Origin: Clostridium nigeriense
Lineage (GTDB): Bacteria > Bacillota > Clostridia > Clostridiales > Clostridiaceae
Length of the DNA: 64,000 nt
Direction of reading: 5' to 3'
Assembly: GCF_900086595.1 (NCBI RefSeq)
Contig: NZ_LT575472.1
Coordinates: 634,579-698,578 of the forward strand
Shown: piece by piece, positions 35,151 through 43,994 of the stretch
Position numbering within the stretch: position 1 is the stretch's first letter
Layout: each line of letters starts with the position of its first letter
Notes under the pieces: generated by a model
Databases searched by the model: none
The model's input: the letters and a program-made list of their open reading frames with translations, nothing else
Told to the model about the DNA's origin: nothing
Position numbers and translations under genes: made by a program

Positions 35151-36155
35151 ATGAATATAGCAGATTACAAGGGCGTTTGGGTATTTGCTGAGCAAAGAGA
35201 AGGAGAACTTCAAAAGGTTTCTCTTGAATTACTTGGTGAAGGAAGAAAAATTGCAGATAAATTAGGCGTAAAATTAACAGCATTATTATTAGGTAATAAG
35301 GTAAAAGGATTAGCTGATACATTAGGAAGACATGGGGCTGATGAAGTTTTAGTTGCTGAAAATAGCTTATTAGAACATTATACTACTGATGGATATACTA
35401 AGGTAATATGTGATTTGGCAAATGAAAGAAAGCCTGGTATAGTACTTATAGGTGCAACATTTATCGGAAGAGATTTAGGTCCTAGAGTAGCAGCAAGATT
35501 ATCTACAGGATTAACTGCTGACTGTACAGTTTTAGATGTTGATGTAGAAAAGGCAGATTTACTTGCTACAAGACCTGCATTTGGTGGAAACTTGATGGCA
35601 ACAATTGCTTGTCCTGATCATAGACCACAAATGGCTACAGTAAGACCAGGAGTATTTGAAAAGCTTCCTGATGAAGAAAGAAGTTTCAATGTTGAAGAAG
35701 TTGAAGTAAAAATAGAAGAAGCAGATATAAGAACAAAAATTGTTGAAATAATAAAAGAAGCAAAGGAAATTGTTGATATAAGTGAAGCAAACTTTATAGT
35801 ATCAGGTGGTAGAGGAGTTGGTTCACAAGAAAACTTTGCAATTTTAGAAGAGTTAGCAGAAGTATTAGGTGGAACAGTAGCAGGGTCAAGAGCGGCAGTT
35901 GAAAATGGATGGATAGATAGAGATTATCAAGTTGGACAAACTGGAAAAACAGTAAGACCTACTATTTATATAGCATGTGGTATTTCAGGAGCTATTCAGC
36001 ACGTAGCTGGTATGCAAGAATCAGATATGATAATTGCTATAAATAAGGATCCAGGAGCTCCAATAATGAAAGCAGCAGACTATGCAATAGTTGGAGATTT
36101 ATTAAAAGTTGTACCGGAAATGACATCTCAAATAAAAGAAATAAAAAATAATTAA
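35151..36155 (+). CDS. etfA: Electron transfer flavoprotein, alpha subunit
   Basis: This 334-residue subunit binds FAD in its C-terminal domain: GGRGVGSQENFAILEELAE, GSRAAVENGWI, QVGQTGKTVRPTIYIACGISG and the terminal INKDPGAPIMKAADYAIVGD. The N-terminal domain packs on EtfB. There is no extra ferredoxin domain of the longer EtfA forms. Translation starts after GGGAGG, 21 bases after etfB. A 139-base AT-rich interspersed element separates it from hbd, unlike the short gaps elsewhere in the operon. Confidence 0.95.
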   Translation: MNIADYKGVWVFAEQREGELQKVSLELLGEGRKIADKLGVKLTALLLGNKVKGLADTLGRHGADEVLVAENSLLEHYTTDGYTKVICDLANERKPGIVLIGATFIGRDLGPRVAARLSTGLTADCTVLDVDVEKADLLATRPAFGGNLMATIACPDHRPQMATVRPGVFEKLPDEERSFNVEEVEVKIEEADIRTKIVEIIKEAKEIVDISEANFIVSGGRGVGSQENFAILEELAEVLGGTVAGSRAAVENGWIDRDYQVGQTGKTVRPTIYIACGISGAIQHVAGMQESDMIIAINKDPGAPIMKAADYAIVGDLLKVVPEMTSQIKEIKNN

Positions 36156-36280
36156 GAATTAAAAATTAAGAATGAAGAATTATTGAATAAACGCAAATGC
36201 GTTTAAAAAGATAGAAAATGGGGTTCCTCCATTTTCAACATTAATTTTACATTCTTAATTATACATTTTACATTTAAATA
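36153..36280. repeat. MITE-like AT-rich inverted repeat inside the butyryl-CoA operon
   Basis: Imperfect terminal inverted repeats share AATTAAGAATG-A-AATTA (left near 36163-36182, right near 36241-36260). Between them are two small hairpins: AAACGCA/TGCGTTT and GAAAATGG/CCATTTTC. It fills the etfA-hbd gap. Related half-copies occur at 11561, 21496, 39432 and 60389. No ORF is present, so any spread would depend on an enzyme elsewhere. Confidence 0.55.
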
Positions 36281-36294
36281 GGAGGGTTTTGAAA

Positions 36295-37137
36295 ATGGAA
36301 AAGATTTTTGTAATTGGTGCTGGTACTATGGGAGCTGGAATAGTTCAAGCATTCGCTCAAAAAGGATATGAAGTTATAGTTAGAGATATAAAAGATGAGT
36401 TCGTTGAAAGAGGAATTAGTGGAATTAACAAGGGTTTAACTAAGTTAGTTGCTAAAGGAAAGATCACTGAAGAGGATAAGGAAGCTATACTTTCAAGAAT
36501 AACTGGAACAACTGATTTAGCTCTTGCTGAAGATTGTGATTTAGTAATTGAAGCAGCTGTAGAAAATATGGAAATTAAGAAGAGTATATTTGCAGAATTA
36601 GATGGAATTTGTAAGGAATCTACTATTTTAGCTTCTAATACATCTTCTTTATCAATAACAGAAGTTGCATCTGCTACAAAGAGACCAGATAAGGTTATTG
36701 GAATGCACTTCTTCAACCCAGCTCCAGTAATGAAGCTTGTTGAAATTATAAGAGGCATGGCAACATCTCAAGAAACTTTTGATGCTGTAAAAGAAGTTTC
36801 AGTTGCAATTGGAAAAGAGCCAGTAGAAGTTGCAGAAGCTCCAGGATTTGTAGTTAATAGAATACTTATTCCAATGATTAATGAAGCAACATTTATTCTT
36901 CAAGAAGGAATAGCATCAGTTGAAGATATAGATACTTCAATGAAATATGGAGCAAACCACCCAATGGGACCATTAGCTTTAGGAGATCTTATAGGTTTAG
37001 ATGTTTGTCTAGCTATTATGGATGTTTTATATAATGAAACAGGTGATAGCAAGTATAGAGCAAGTAACCTATTAAGAAAGTATGTTAGAGCTGGTTACCT
37101 TGGAAGAAAGACTGGAAGAGGTTTTTACACTTACTAA
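36295..37137 (+). CDS. hbd: 3-hydroxybutyryl-CoA dehydrogenase
   Basis: Reduces acetoacetyl-CoA to 3-hydroxybutyryl-CoA. This 280-residue enzyme begins with a Rossmann NAD(P)-binding motif ([15 protein letters not shown]) and has the catalytic histidine in [19 protein letters not shown] plus [11 protein letters not shown] and the C-terminal [18 protein letters not shown] 36295 sits 9 bases after AGGAGGG; a TTG at 36289 is too near. It is the last gene of the operon and has its own strong ribosome site after the inserted AT-rich element. Thiolase is not in the window. Confidence 0.95.
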   Translation: MEKIFVIGAGTMGAGIVQAFAQKGYEVIVRDIKDEFVERGISGINKGLTKLVAKGKITEEDKEAILSRITGTTDLALAEDCDLVIEAAVENMEIKKSIFAELDGICKESTILASNTSSLSITEVASATKRPDKVIGMHFFNPAPVMKLVEIIRGMATSQETFDAVKEVSVAIGKEPVEVAEAPGFVVNRILIPMINEATFILQEGIASVEDIDTSMKYGANHPMGPLALGDLIGLDVCLAIMDVLYNETGDSKYRASNLLRKYVRAGYLGRKTGRGFYTY

Positions 37138-37157
37138 AATTAAAATATATATTACCA

Positions 37158-37187
37158 CAAAGGGGCTGTATTTCACAGCCCTTTTTC
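37158..37187 (+). terminator. Terminator after hbd
   Basis: AAAGGGGCTGT and ACAGCCCTTT form a GC-rich stem with a 5-base loop, then TTTTTCATTTT. Confidence 0.88.
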
Positions 37188-37360
37188 ATTTTATTATTTT
37201 CAGTGCTTTGATACAAATAACATCAAAATTTGTTAATTATTAATTGTTAATTGTTAACTATAATATGTTTTATGGTATAATAATTCTTAGGTAATAAGGA
37301 ATAGTTCGTTAAAGATTAGGGGATAAATAATATATTGATCAAAGCTTACGAGGTGAAGAA

Positions 37361-38302
37361 ATGGATTTTAAAAATGTCAAATTTGAAGAAGATAAGGTTA
37401 TTATAGAAGGAGTAAAAAACTTTAATATAAAGCAAATATTAGAGTGTGGACAATGCTTTAGATGGGATAAGATAAGTGATACAAATTACATAGTAGTTGC
37501 TTATGGTAGAGTAATAGAAATACTTCAAAATAATGATGAAGTAATAATATATAATTCTAATGAAGAAGATTTTAATAATATTTGGTTAAGATATTTTGAC
37601 TTAGAAAGAAATTATGATGAAATTAAAGAAGTATTAGCTAAAGATGAAATATTAAGAAAAAGTGTTGAATTTGGATACGGTATTAGAATATTAAATCAAG
37701 ATCCATTTGAAATGCTAATAAGCTTTATAATATCTGCAAGAAATAGTATTCCTTCAATAAAGAAGACTGTTAAAAAGATTTGTGAAGCTTTTGGACACAA
37801 AATAGAATATAAGGGTGAAGAATATTATACATTCCCAACTCCAAGAGATATTAAAGGTGCTACTTTAGAAGAAATACAAGCAACAGGAGCATCCTTTAGA
37901 AGTAAGTACATAGTTGATACTATAAATAAGGTTAATTTAGCATTAGAAGCTAAGGAGGATATGAATAATAATCCAAGTAAATATGAAGAAAGACCGGAAA
38001 TATTAGATTTCGATTTAGATTATATAAAGAGCTTAAATGATGATGAATGTCACATAGCTCTTCAAAAGTTTATGGGAGTAGGAGCAAAGGTTGCTGATTG
38101 TATAATGCTATTTTCAATGACAAAACATTCAGCCTTTCCAGTAGATGTATGGGTTAAAAGAGCTATGATACATTTCTATGTAGCACCAGATTTATCATTA
38201 AATAAAATGAGAGTATTTGCAAGAGATAAGTTTGGAGCTTTATCTGGAATGGCTCAACAATATCTTTTCTATTATGCTAGAGAAAATAAGATAGAAGTTT
38301 AG
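37361..38302 (+). CDS. 8-oxoguanine DNA glycosylase (OGG type)
   Basis: A 313-residue base-excision repair enzyme of the OGG1/AlkA superfamily. An N-terminal beta domain (QILECGQCFRWDK) is followed by the helix-hairpin-helix fold with QKFMGVGAKVADCIMLF. The catalytic lysine would be in GASFRSKYIVD and the aspartate in FPVDVWVKRAM, as in OGG1. It likely removes 8-oxoguanine and nicks DNA by beta-elimination. It is transcribed alone after an AT-rich promoter region, and the start follows ACGAGGTG. Confidence 0.9.
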   Translation: MDFKNVKFEEDKVIIEGVKNFNIKQILECGQCFRWDKISDTNYIVVAYGRVIEILQNNDEVIIYNSNEEDFNNIWLRYFDLERNYDEIKEVLAKDEILRKSVEFGYGIRILNQDPFEMLISFIISARNSIPSIKKTVKKICEAFGHKIEYKGEEYYTFPTPRDIKGATLEEIQATGASFRSKYIVDTINKVNLALEAKEDMNNNPSKYEERPEILDFDLDYIKSLNDDECHIALQKFMGVGAKVADCIMLFSMTKHSAFPVDVWVKRAMIHFYVAPDLSLNKMRVFARDKFGALSGMAQQYLFYYARENKIEV

Positions 38303-38473
38303 AACTTTAGCAATATAATATATTGGAAATTTATTAGAATAAATATATAATTATATTAGGGGATTTTACAGTAAAATACATATAGTAATTGTGGTTTAAA
38401 CAAAGCAATAAATGTACAACAACATCAGATACATCCTACTATAAACATGTAAAAGTATGTAGGGGGAAAGAAA

Positions 38474-39427
38474 ATGTATTATTTAGGAATTGATGGAGGC
38501 GGAACTAAAACAAAATATTTATTAGTTGATGACAGCTTGAAAAAAGTTGCAGAAGTTGAGGGATCAACTATTCATATTCATCAAGTTGGAGTAGAAGGAA
38601 TTAAGGCTCAATTAACAGAAAATATTGCTAAAATATGTGAAGAAGCTAAGATATCAGTAAAGGACATAGCTTATGCTTTTGCAGGAGTTCCTGGATATGG
38701 AGAAAGCTTAGATGATATGGAAAAGATAGATAAAGCAATTAAAGAAGTTATGGAATTTCCATATTCAATAGATAATGATGCTGTTAATGGTTGGGCTGGT
38801 GGTACAGCTTGCAAACCAGGTGTTAATATTGTGGCAGGTACAGGAAGTATAGCTTATGGAAGAAACGCAGAAGGTAAATTAGCAAGATGTGGAGGCTTTG
38901 GACCAGGAATAGGTGACGATGGAAGTGCTTATTGGATAGCTCTTAAGACTATAAATGAATATACTAAGCAAAAAGACGGAAGAAAAGAAAAAACAGTTTT
39001 AGTAGATATACTAGAGAAGGAATATGGAATTACTTATAGGTATGAAATAGTTGAAATAGTATTTAATAAATTAAAGTTTAATAGAACAGAAATAGCTAAG
39101 TTTTCTACTATATGTTATTTAGCTGCAGAAGCAGGGTGTCCAGCTTGTAAGGGAATATTTAGAGAAGTTGCAAAGTCCATATTTGAACATATAAATGCTA
39201 TATCAAAAGAACTAAACTTTAATGATGAATTTGTAGTTTCATATACTGGTGGTGTATTTAAAGCAGGAAAACATGTATTAGAACCATTAAAAGAAATGAT
39301 AAAGGAATCAGGACTAAAATGTTATCTACAAGAACCAGCCTTAGATCCATGGAATGGTTCAGTATTACTTGCTTATACATTAGCAGGAAATGAAGTACCT
39401 GATAATGCAAAAGATATTTTAAAATAA
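38474..39427 (+). CDS. BadF/BadG-family ATPase, N-acetylglucosamine kinase-like
   Basis: This 317-residue protein belongs to the actin/hexokinase/ASKHA fold. The phosphate-1 loop GIDGGGTKTKYLL opens it, followed by DNDAVNGWAGG and the phosphate-2 region GVNIVAGTGSIAYG. GGFGPGIGDDGSAYWI and the adenosine motif SYTGGVFKAGK are also present. It resembles bacterial and mammalian N-acetylglucosamine kinases more than dehydratase activators, as it lacks their iron-sulfur CxxC pattern. A sugar kinase fits the nearby amino-sugar island, but it is 670 bases and another gene away. The start follows TAGGGGGAA. Confidence 0.8.
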   Translation: MYYLGIDGGGTKTKYLLVDDSLKKVAEVEGSTIHIHQVGVEGIKAQLTENIAKICEEAKISVKDIAYAFAGVPGYGESLDDMEKIDKAIKEVMEFPYSIDNDAVNGWAGGTACKPGVNIVAGTGSIAYGRNAEGKLARCGGFGPGIGDDGSAYWIALKTINEYTKQKDGRKEKTVLVDILEKEYGITYRYEIVEIVFNKLKFNRTEIAKFSTICYLAAEAGCPACKGIFREVAKSIFEHINAISKELNFNDEFVVSYTGGVFKAGKHVLEPLKEMIKESGLKCYLQEPALDPWNGSVLLAYTLAGNEVPDNAKDILK

Positions 39428-39431
39428 TAAA

Positions 39432-39456
39432 AATTATAAATCATACATTTTACATT
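39432..39456. repeat. AT-rich interspersed repeat fragment
   Basis: AATTATAAATCATACATTTTACATTAA matches the right half of the element at 36241, here fused to a terminator. Confidence 0.4.
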
Positions 39457-39487
39457 AAGGGGCTGTTATTAGCAGCTCCTTTTTATT
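39457..39487 (+). terminator. Terminator after the BadF-family kinase gene
   Basis: AAGGGGCTG and CAGCTCCTT (one G-T pair) with a 7-base loop, followed by TTTATTCTTTT. Confidence 0.75.
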
Positions 39488-39543
39488 CTTTTAATATATT
39501 TACAGTAATGGTATAATATACAAGAGGGGGCAGAGGAAAAAAG

Positions 39544-40092
39544 ATGAAATATCTAATTAATGTACTAGTTTTATTAATCCTAATTTTTATATCATTACTA
39601 GTAATTACATATCAAATTACTAACGAAAAAATAAGTAAAAAAATAAAAATTGTAGCTGTAAATATGATATATATGATGCCAGTAATATCATTAATAGGTG
39701 GGATTTTATTTCTTCTTTTTGAGATTGCACTTAGTGTTATAAAATTTAATGAATATTACTATTTAGATGTCTTTATAGTAGCTATTTATGGAATTTTTAT
39801 AATATTTTTAGGGGATTATATAAGTAAAATTATTCTTAGACAAATAAGCGCTAGTATTTTCTCTAGAAAATATGGAGGAGAAAAATTAACTCATAAAGAA
39901 ATGAGAGAAATATATAGGAAGAATCAAGATAGTCTAATTTTATGGAATTATATTTTAATTTTCATTATATGTGGAATTTTATATAGCGTGGTAGCTGAGA
40001 TTATATTACTTGAAACTAATTTATTAATTATAATTATATTCTCCTTAATTACCACGATATCATATTGGATTTTATTTAGAAAAATTATTTAA
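39544..40092 (+). CDS. Small integral membrane protein, unknown
   Basis: A 182-residue protein with about five transmembrane helices (roughly residues 3-23, 36-60, 75-93, 132-152, 157-177) separated by a basic cytosolic loop (SRKYGGEKLTHKEMREIYRKN). I do not recognise a family. It has an extended -10 promoter (TGGTATAAT, 39509-39517) and an AGAGGAAAA site, and it ends at a bidirectional terminator shared with the converging PTS genes. No partner is suggested by context. Confidence 0.7.
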   Translation: MKYLINVLVLLILIFISLLVITYQITNEKISKKIKIVAVNMIYMMPVISLIGGILFLLFEIALSVIKFNEYYYLDVFIVAIYGIFIIFLGDYISKIILRQISASIFSRKYGGEKLTHKEMREIYRKNQDSLILWNYILIFIICGILYSVVAEIILLETNLLIIIIFSLITTISYWILFRKII

Positions 40093-40101
40093 TAAAAAAT
40101 T

Positions 40102-40138
40102 AATCCCAGTAAAGCCTATTGCTTTACTGGGATATTTT
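40102..40138. terminator. Bidirectional terminator
   Basis: ATCCCAGTAAAGC and GCTTTACTGGGAT form a perfect 13-bp stem with a 5-base loop between converging genes; T-rich tracts lie on both strands. Confidence 0.88.
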
Positions 40139-40144
40139 TATAAA

Positions 40145-40981
40145 TTATGCAGCAAATATATTAAAGAATCCACCAACAATACCAATTACAAGTAATAATC
40201 CGATACATTGAACAGGAGTCCATTTTCTCTTCTTAATTAAGTAGAATAACATTAATGTTAATAGAAGAGGAATCATTCCAGGAAGAACACCATCTAATAT
40301 ATTTTGTATATTAATTGGAGTTTCACCATTTGGTATTTCAATAGCTAATTTTGTAGCACCATAGTTTGAAGTAAGTGCTCCAACTATAAATACTCCTAGC
40401 ATAGAAGCTGAACGTGTAAATTCTTTAGCATTTTTAGTTAAGATATCAATAGCTTTTGAACCTAAGTTATATGACCAGTGCATTAACCAGTATCTTATTA
40501 AGAACTGAACAGCATTGAATATCAACAAGAATAATATTGGTCCTGCTAAAGAGCCTTCGATAGCCATATTAGCAGTAATACCAGCAGTAATTGGAACTAA
40601 AGTAAACCAGAAAATAGCATCTCCAATTCCACCTAAAGGTCCCATAGCAGCAACACGGACAGCTCTAATAGTGTTAGTGTCAGCTTTTTGTTGTTCTAAT
40701 GATAATATTATACCCATAACAAAAGTTACAAGGAATGGGTGAGTATTAAAGAATTCTAGATTGTGCTTCATAGACTTTGAAAGGTCATCTTTATCAGTAT
40801 GAATTTTTTCAAGTCCAGGTAATATTCCATATAACCATCCAGCAGCTTGCATTCTTTCATAGTTAAATGAAGCTTGTAAGAATAATGAACGCCAAACCAT
40901 TTTATTTAAAGTCTTTTTGTCAAGTTGTTTGGCAGGAGTTAAATCATTATATAATGTTGTATTAGATTCCATCTTCTTCAT
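40145..40981 (-). CDS. PTS mannose/GalNAc-family IID component
   Basis: A 278-residue membrane component that, with IIC, forms the sugar channel of a mannose-family (Man/Aga) PTS. Typical features are LQASFNYERMQAAGWLYGI, HLEFFNTHPF-like HNLEFFNTHPFLVTFVMG, GPLGGIGDAIFWFTLVPI and the C-terminal hydrophobic segment. Two ATG codons are possible (40981 and 40972), both within range of GGAG sites; the first overlaps the end of the IIC gene by 20 bases. It is the last gene of IIB-IIC-IID. The amino-sugar genes nearby suggest N-acetylgalactosamine as substrate. Confidence 0.92.
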   Translation of the reverse strand: MKKMESNTTLYNDLTPAKQLDKKTLNKMVWRSLFLQASFNYERMQAAGWLYGILPGLEKIHTDKDDLSKSMKHNLEFFNTHPFLVTFVMGIILSLEQQKADTNTIRAVRVAAMGPLGGIGDAIFWFTLVPITAGITANMAIEGSLAGPILFLLIFNAVQFLIRYWLMHWSYNLGSKAIDILTKNAKEFTRSASMLGVFIVGALTSNYGATKLAIEIPNGETPINIQNILDGVLPGMIPLLLTLMLFYLIKKRKWTPVQCIGLLLVIGIVGGFFNIFAA

Positions 40982-41774
40982 CTCCTCCTACTCCTATATA
41001 TGCCCCAGCAGATTTCATTTTAACGTTAGTTTGGAAGTCGTAAATGCATACTGCAATTCCAATAAGTGCAATTAATAATAATGCTGAGCTAGCTAAACCT
41101 TCTATCTTTCCGATAATAGTTGCAAGTGCAAAACCTGCAAAATAAATTCCCCATAAGTCCTTTGATAACATAATACGTAATAAAATTGCAAATCCAACAT
41201 AACGCATCATTTTTCCTGCTGCGCTAAGTCCGTTCATAAACCAAGCATATTGTGTTGATAGAGCAGATAATTTATCACCAGCAGCACTACCACCTATTAA
41301 ACCAATAACAACTACAATTGCAAATAATAACCCTAAAGCAGCCATTGCTCCATAGTTAAGTTTTTCAATACCCTTTACATCTGCTTTCTCAGCATATTTA
41401 TCAGCTTTTGACATTAATGGTGCCATAATTGTAAATAAGAAAGTAACAAAATATTGTCCAAGTAGTGCGAATGGAACAGCTAGTCCAACTGCTGCACCAG
41501 CATCTAATTTTGAAGAAACAGCAAAAACTACTGCCATTATACCTCCGATAACAGCATTTGGAGGTTGAGCTCCACCTACAGGCATGTTACCGATTGTCAT
41601 TAATTGATAAGTACCACCTACAATAAGTCCAGTTTGTAAATCTCCAAGAATTGCACCAATGACAGCTCCGGATACGATTGGTTGATATAATGACTCTAAG
41701 AAACTAAATTGGTCAATAGCTGCAATAAATGCAAATACTGCAACCAATAGAATTTGAATAATGTTAAAATCCAT
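40962..41774 (-). CDS. PTS mannose/GalNAc-family IIC component
   Basis: This 270-residue membrane channel subunit has the family signature around GGTYQLMTIGNMPVGGAQPP (residues about 53-72), which lines the sugar path, and about seven hydrophobic segments. It works with IID and IIB. The C-terminal tail is acidic (GGDEEDGI) and overlaps the IID start. Its site is GGGAGGTT upstream of ATG. Man-family systems transport mannose, GalN, GalNAc and others; the context points to GalNAc. Confidence 0.93.
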   Translation of the reverse strand: MDFNIIQILLVAVFAFIAAIDQFSFLESLYQPIVSGAVIGAILGDLQTGLIVGGTYQLMTIGNMPVGGAQPPNAVIGGIMAVVFAVSSKLDAGAAVGLAVPFALLGQYFVTFLFTIMAPLMSKADKYAEKADVKGIEKLNYGAMAALGLLFAIVVVIGLIGGSAAGDKLSALSTQYAWFMNGLSAAGKMMRYVGFAILLRIMLSKDLWGIYFAGFALATIIGKIEGLASSALLLIALIGIAVCIYDFQTNVKMKSAGAYIGVGGDEEDGI

Positions 41775-41800
41775 TTGGCATAACCTCCCATATTATTTAA

Positions 41801-42277
41801 TTATTTAAAGAGTTTATCAAGATTTTCAGAACTTTCAGTAGGAACTCTTCTTATTTCAAGTTCTACTCCTAATTCTTTTAATTTTTTGAATGCTTCTACA
41901 TCTTTATCATCCACTGCAACTGAGCCGACAACTTGTCTTTTCCCTTCGGCCATATGCATATTTCCGATGTTAACCTTTTTTATTGGAACGCCACCTTCTA
42001 CAAGTTTTAATACATCTGAAGGAGTTTCACAAACTATAAATATAAGTTGTTTAGCATTAGCTTTATGAATAGTAGATATAGTTTTTTCTAATGTCCAATA
42101 ACGAGTTGAAGCATAAGATGGTGCACACATATCCATTAGACCTTGTCTAAGCTTGTCCCCAGCAACAACATCATTTGCAACTAGGATTAAGTTTGCTCCA
42201 ATAGAACCACACCATTGAGTTGCAACTTGTCCATGAATTAATCTGTTATCTATTCTTGTCAATACAATATTTGGCAT
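41801..42277 (-). CDS. PTS mannose/GalNAc-family IIB component
   Basis: A 158-residue cytosolic phosphotransfer protein. The active-site histidine is H15 in TRIDNRLIHGQVATQW, which takes phosphate from IIA and passes it to the sugar. Length and the C-terminal RRVPTESSENLDKL fit the family. It has an AAAGGAGGTGAT site. First gene of the IIB-IIC-IID unit, which has no IIA of its own; the IIA gene lies 2 kb away at 44276 on the same strand, beyond the oppositely oriented AraC gene. Confidence 0.94.
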   Translation of the reverse strand: MPNIVLTRIDNRLIHGQVATQWCGSIGANLILVANDVVAGDKLRQGLMDMCAPSYASTRYWTLEKTISTIHKANAKQLIFIVCETPSDVLKLVEGGVPIKKVNIGNMHMAEGKRQVVGSVAVDDKDVEAFKKLKELGVELEIRRVPTESSENLDKLFK

Positions 42278-42387
42278 ATTATCACCTCCTTTTGTGTGAA
42301 AAAGAAATTATTTCCACTAGATGATAAAATTATATACTTAATATGAATAATAATCTTTATACTTTTTAGTGTTTATTTTGATTTTTT

Positions 42388-42401
42388 TAACAACGTTTAC
42401 A
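42388..42401. promoter_or_regulatory. Candidate cre site (CcpA)
   Basis: TAACAACGTTTACA matches the catabolite-responsive element consensus TGWNANCGNTNWCA with one mismatch. It lies in the 303-base divergent region between the PTS IIB gene and the AraC gene, 111 bases before IIB and 23 bases before the AraC -35. The rest of the gap is AT-rich with the promoter below. Confidence 0.55.
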
Positions 42402-42423
42402 AAATGAGGGTGGTTTTATTGTT

Positions 42424-42452
42424 TTGAAAAAAATTGGTTTTAGTAGTATTAT
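42424..42452 (+). promoter_or_regulatory. Promoter of the AraC-family gene
   Basis: TTGAAA (42424-42429), a 17-base spacer and TATTAT (42447-42452). The leader to ATG 42581 would be about 120 bases. Confidence 0.6.
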
Positions 42453-42580
42453 ATAGTATATAGATAAGTTCAAATTTAATAGTTATTAAAATACTATAAT
42501 TTAGAATTTATTGAATATAATTTAGGTAAAGAAAATATTTTATTTAAATTATATATGAATTTATATTGAGGTGATTTATT

Positions 42581-43750
42581 ATGTATGATAAAACAACTAG
42601 TGCTCAATTTATGAAATATGGTTCTATTTATGATGAAGCTAAGGACATAGTTAAAGAGAATTTAATAATAAATCAAATAGTAACTAGCGACAAAGTTATA
42701 TCTAGTTTATATAAATTTACAGAAACAACATATATAGAAATTGTTGAAGGAATGGCATCTATATTAATAAGTGATTCAATTAATGGTGATTTTAAGCTTT
42801 TTGCAGTTCATAGAAAATTAGAAATTAAGCCTAATATGTACTTCAATATTGTTTCAATGACAGAAAAAACTACTTTTAAGTTAATAATACCAGAACAATA
42901 TAACCTTAAACTTGAATTTTTAAATCCACCTTATGTATATAGTAGAATATTGCCAACAATAAACATTCCTGAAATTATGGCATACTATTATACAATAAAA
43001 AGTCCAAATTATAAATTCAAAGGAGAAAGACATAATTTGTACGAGCTTACCTTTGTTGATAATGGGACTTTAAACACATCAATTGACGGCGTTGAATATA
43101 TATTAAATTCATCTGATTTAATTATATATGGAAAAAATCAATTCCATACACAATCCGTAAATAATGATTCAAGTTGTTCATACTTAACAATTATGTTTGA
43201 TATGGAATGCGATGATGATAGTTTAATATGTAATAGGGTATTTCATTGTAGAAATGAATTATATAATGCTGTAAGAACTTTTGCTAAAAATATATCGAGT
43301 ACAATACCATATTCAGAAAATCTTATTTGGAGTAATTTCCATGAGGTTATAATTAGGCTATTTCAATATGATTATTTAGGAATTGATTACAGTAAGGTAC
43401 CTAAAGAGTCACACCAGCATTTCCAAGATGAATTATTAGAAGGAATATTAGAGTACATTGATAAGAAAATTTCATCTCCAATTAGTATAGGTGAGCTTTG
43501 TAGTAAATTTTCAATTTCAAGATCATCACTACAAACATTGTTTAAAAATAATTTAAACACATCACCAAAGAAATATATTAATGATTTGAAATTAGCTAAG
43601 AGTAAACAAATGATTAAGGAAAATAAGTACACTATTACGGAAATAGCCTTTATGTTAGGTTTTAATTCAATACATTATTTTTCAAGGGCCTTCACTCAAC
43701 ATTATGAGATAAGTCCTAGTGAATATGCACAAACCATATTTAAAAATTAA
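42581..43750 (+). CDS. AraC-family transcriptional regulator
   Basis: A 389-residue regulator. The C-terminal about 100 residues hold two helix-turn-helix motifs (SIGELCSKFSISRSSLQTLF and ITEIAFMLGFNSIHYFSRAF) with the PSEYAQ end typical of AraC/XylS. The N-terminal part contains a cupin-like sugar-binding region (HNLYELTFVDNGTLNTSIDG, then FHTQSVNNDS). The extra N-terminal stretch of about 140 residues makes it longer than usual. It is flanked by the two parts of the PTS on the opposite strand, so it likely controls the GalNAc genes. The start follows TGAGGTGA. Confidence 0.9.
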   Translation: MYDKTTSAQFMKYGSIYDEAKDIVKENLIINQIVTSDKVISSLYKFTETTYIEIVEGMASILISDSINGDFKLFAVHRKLEIKPNMYFNIVSMTEKTTFKLIIPEQYNLKLEFLNPPYVYSRILPTINIPEIMAYYYTIKSPNYKFKGERHNLYELTFVDNGTLNTSIDGVEYILNSSDLIIYGKNQFHTQSVNNDSSCSYLTIMFDMECDDDSLICNRVFHCRNELYNAVRTFAKNISSTIPYSENLIWSNFHEVIIRLFQYDYLGIDYSKVPKESHQHFQDELLEGILEYIDKKISSPISIGELCSKFSISRSSLQTLFKNNLNTSPKKYINDLKLAKSKQMIKENKYTITEIAFMLGFNSIHYFSRAFTQHYEISPSEYAQTIFKN

Positions 43751-43848
43751 GAGATAAACATTATATTCCTTGTTCCGTCGCATGCGCTCCAAGTCACCGT
43801 AATACAATGTTTATCTCTTTGCAAACGGAAGGAAGGAAATTATAAAAA
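43749..43848. repeat. Convergent-gene repeat, copy B
   Basis: A perfect 14-bp outer stem (43749-43762 with 43806-43819) encloses a 43-base core containing TTCCGTCGCATGCGCTCC then AAGTCACCG, followed by GGAAATTATAAAAA at 43835-43848. The same order occurs at 21333. It overlaps the AraC stop and lies before the converging YajC-like gene. Confidence 0.6.
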
Positions 43849-43920
43849 CTCTCTCTTACACTATGAAATTTACTATTCTCATAAAACTATCTATATATTT
43901 GACTTTATTATAATTTCCTA

Positions 43921-43955
43921 AAAAAATAAAAAAAGGGCTGATAAAACAGCCCTTT
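43921..43955 (-). terminator. Terminator after the YajC-like gene
   Basis: AAAGGGCTG and CAGCCCTTT form a 9-bp stem with a 6-base loop; on the minus strand a T-rich run follows. Confidence 0.85.
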
Positions 43956-43994
43956 AATTTGGTTATCCTTTATTTTTTTCATAAGTAAGGATTT

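Noticed and set aside
37230..37262. TTGTTAATT repeats before the OGG gene looked like a second Rex operator.
   Set aside because: The half-sites are spaced by three bases or are direct repeats; none fits TTGTTAAnnnnTTAACAA. Local AT-rich microrepeats explain it better.
42278..42580. Search for a sigma-54 (-24/-12) promoter before the mannose-family PTS, since some are LevR/sigma-54 controlled.
   Set aside because: No TGGCAC-N5-TTGC-like sequence was found, and the local regulator is AraC-type.
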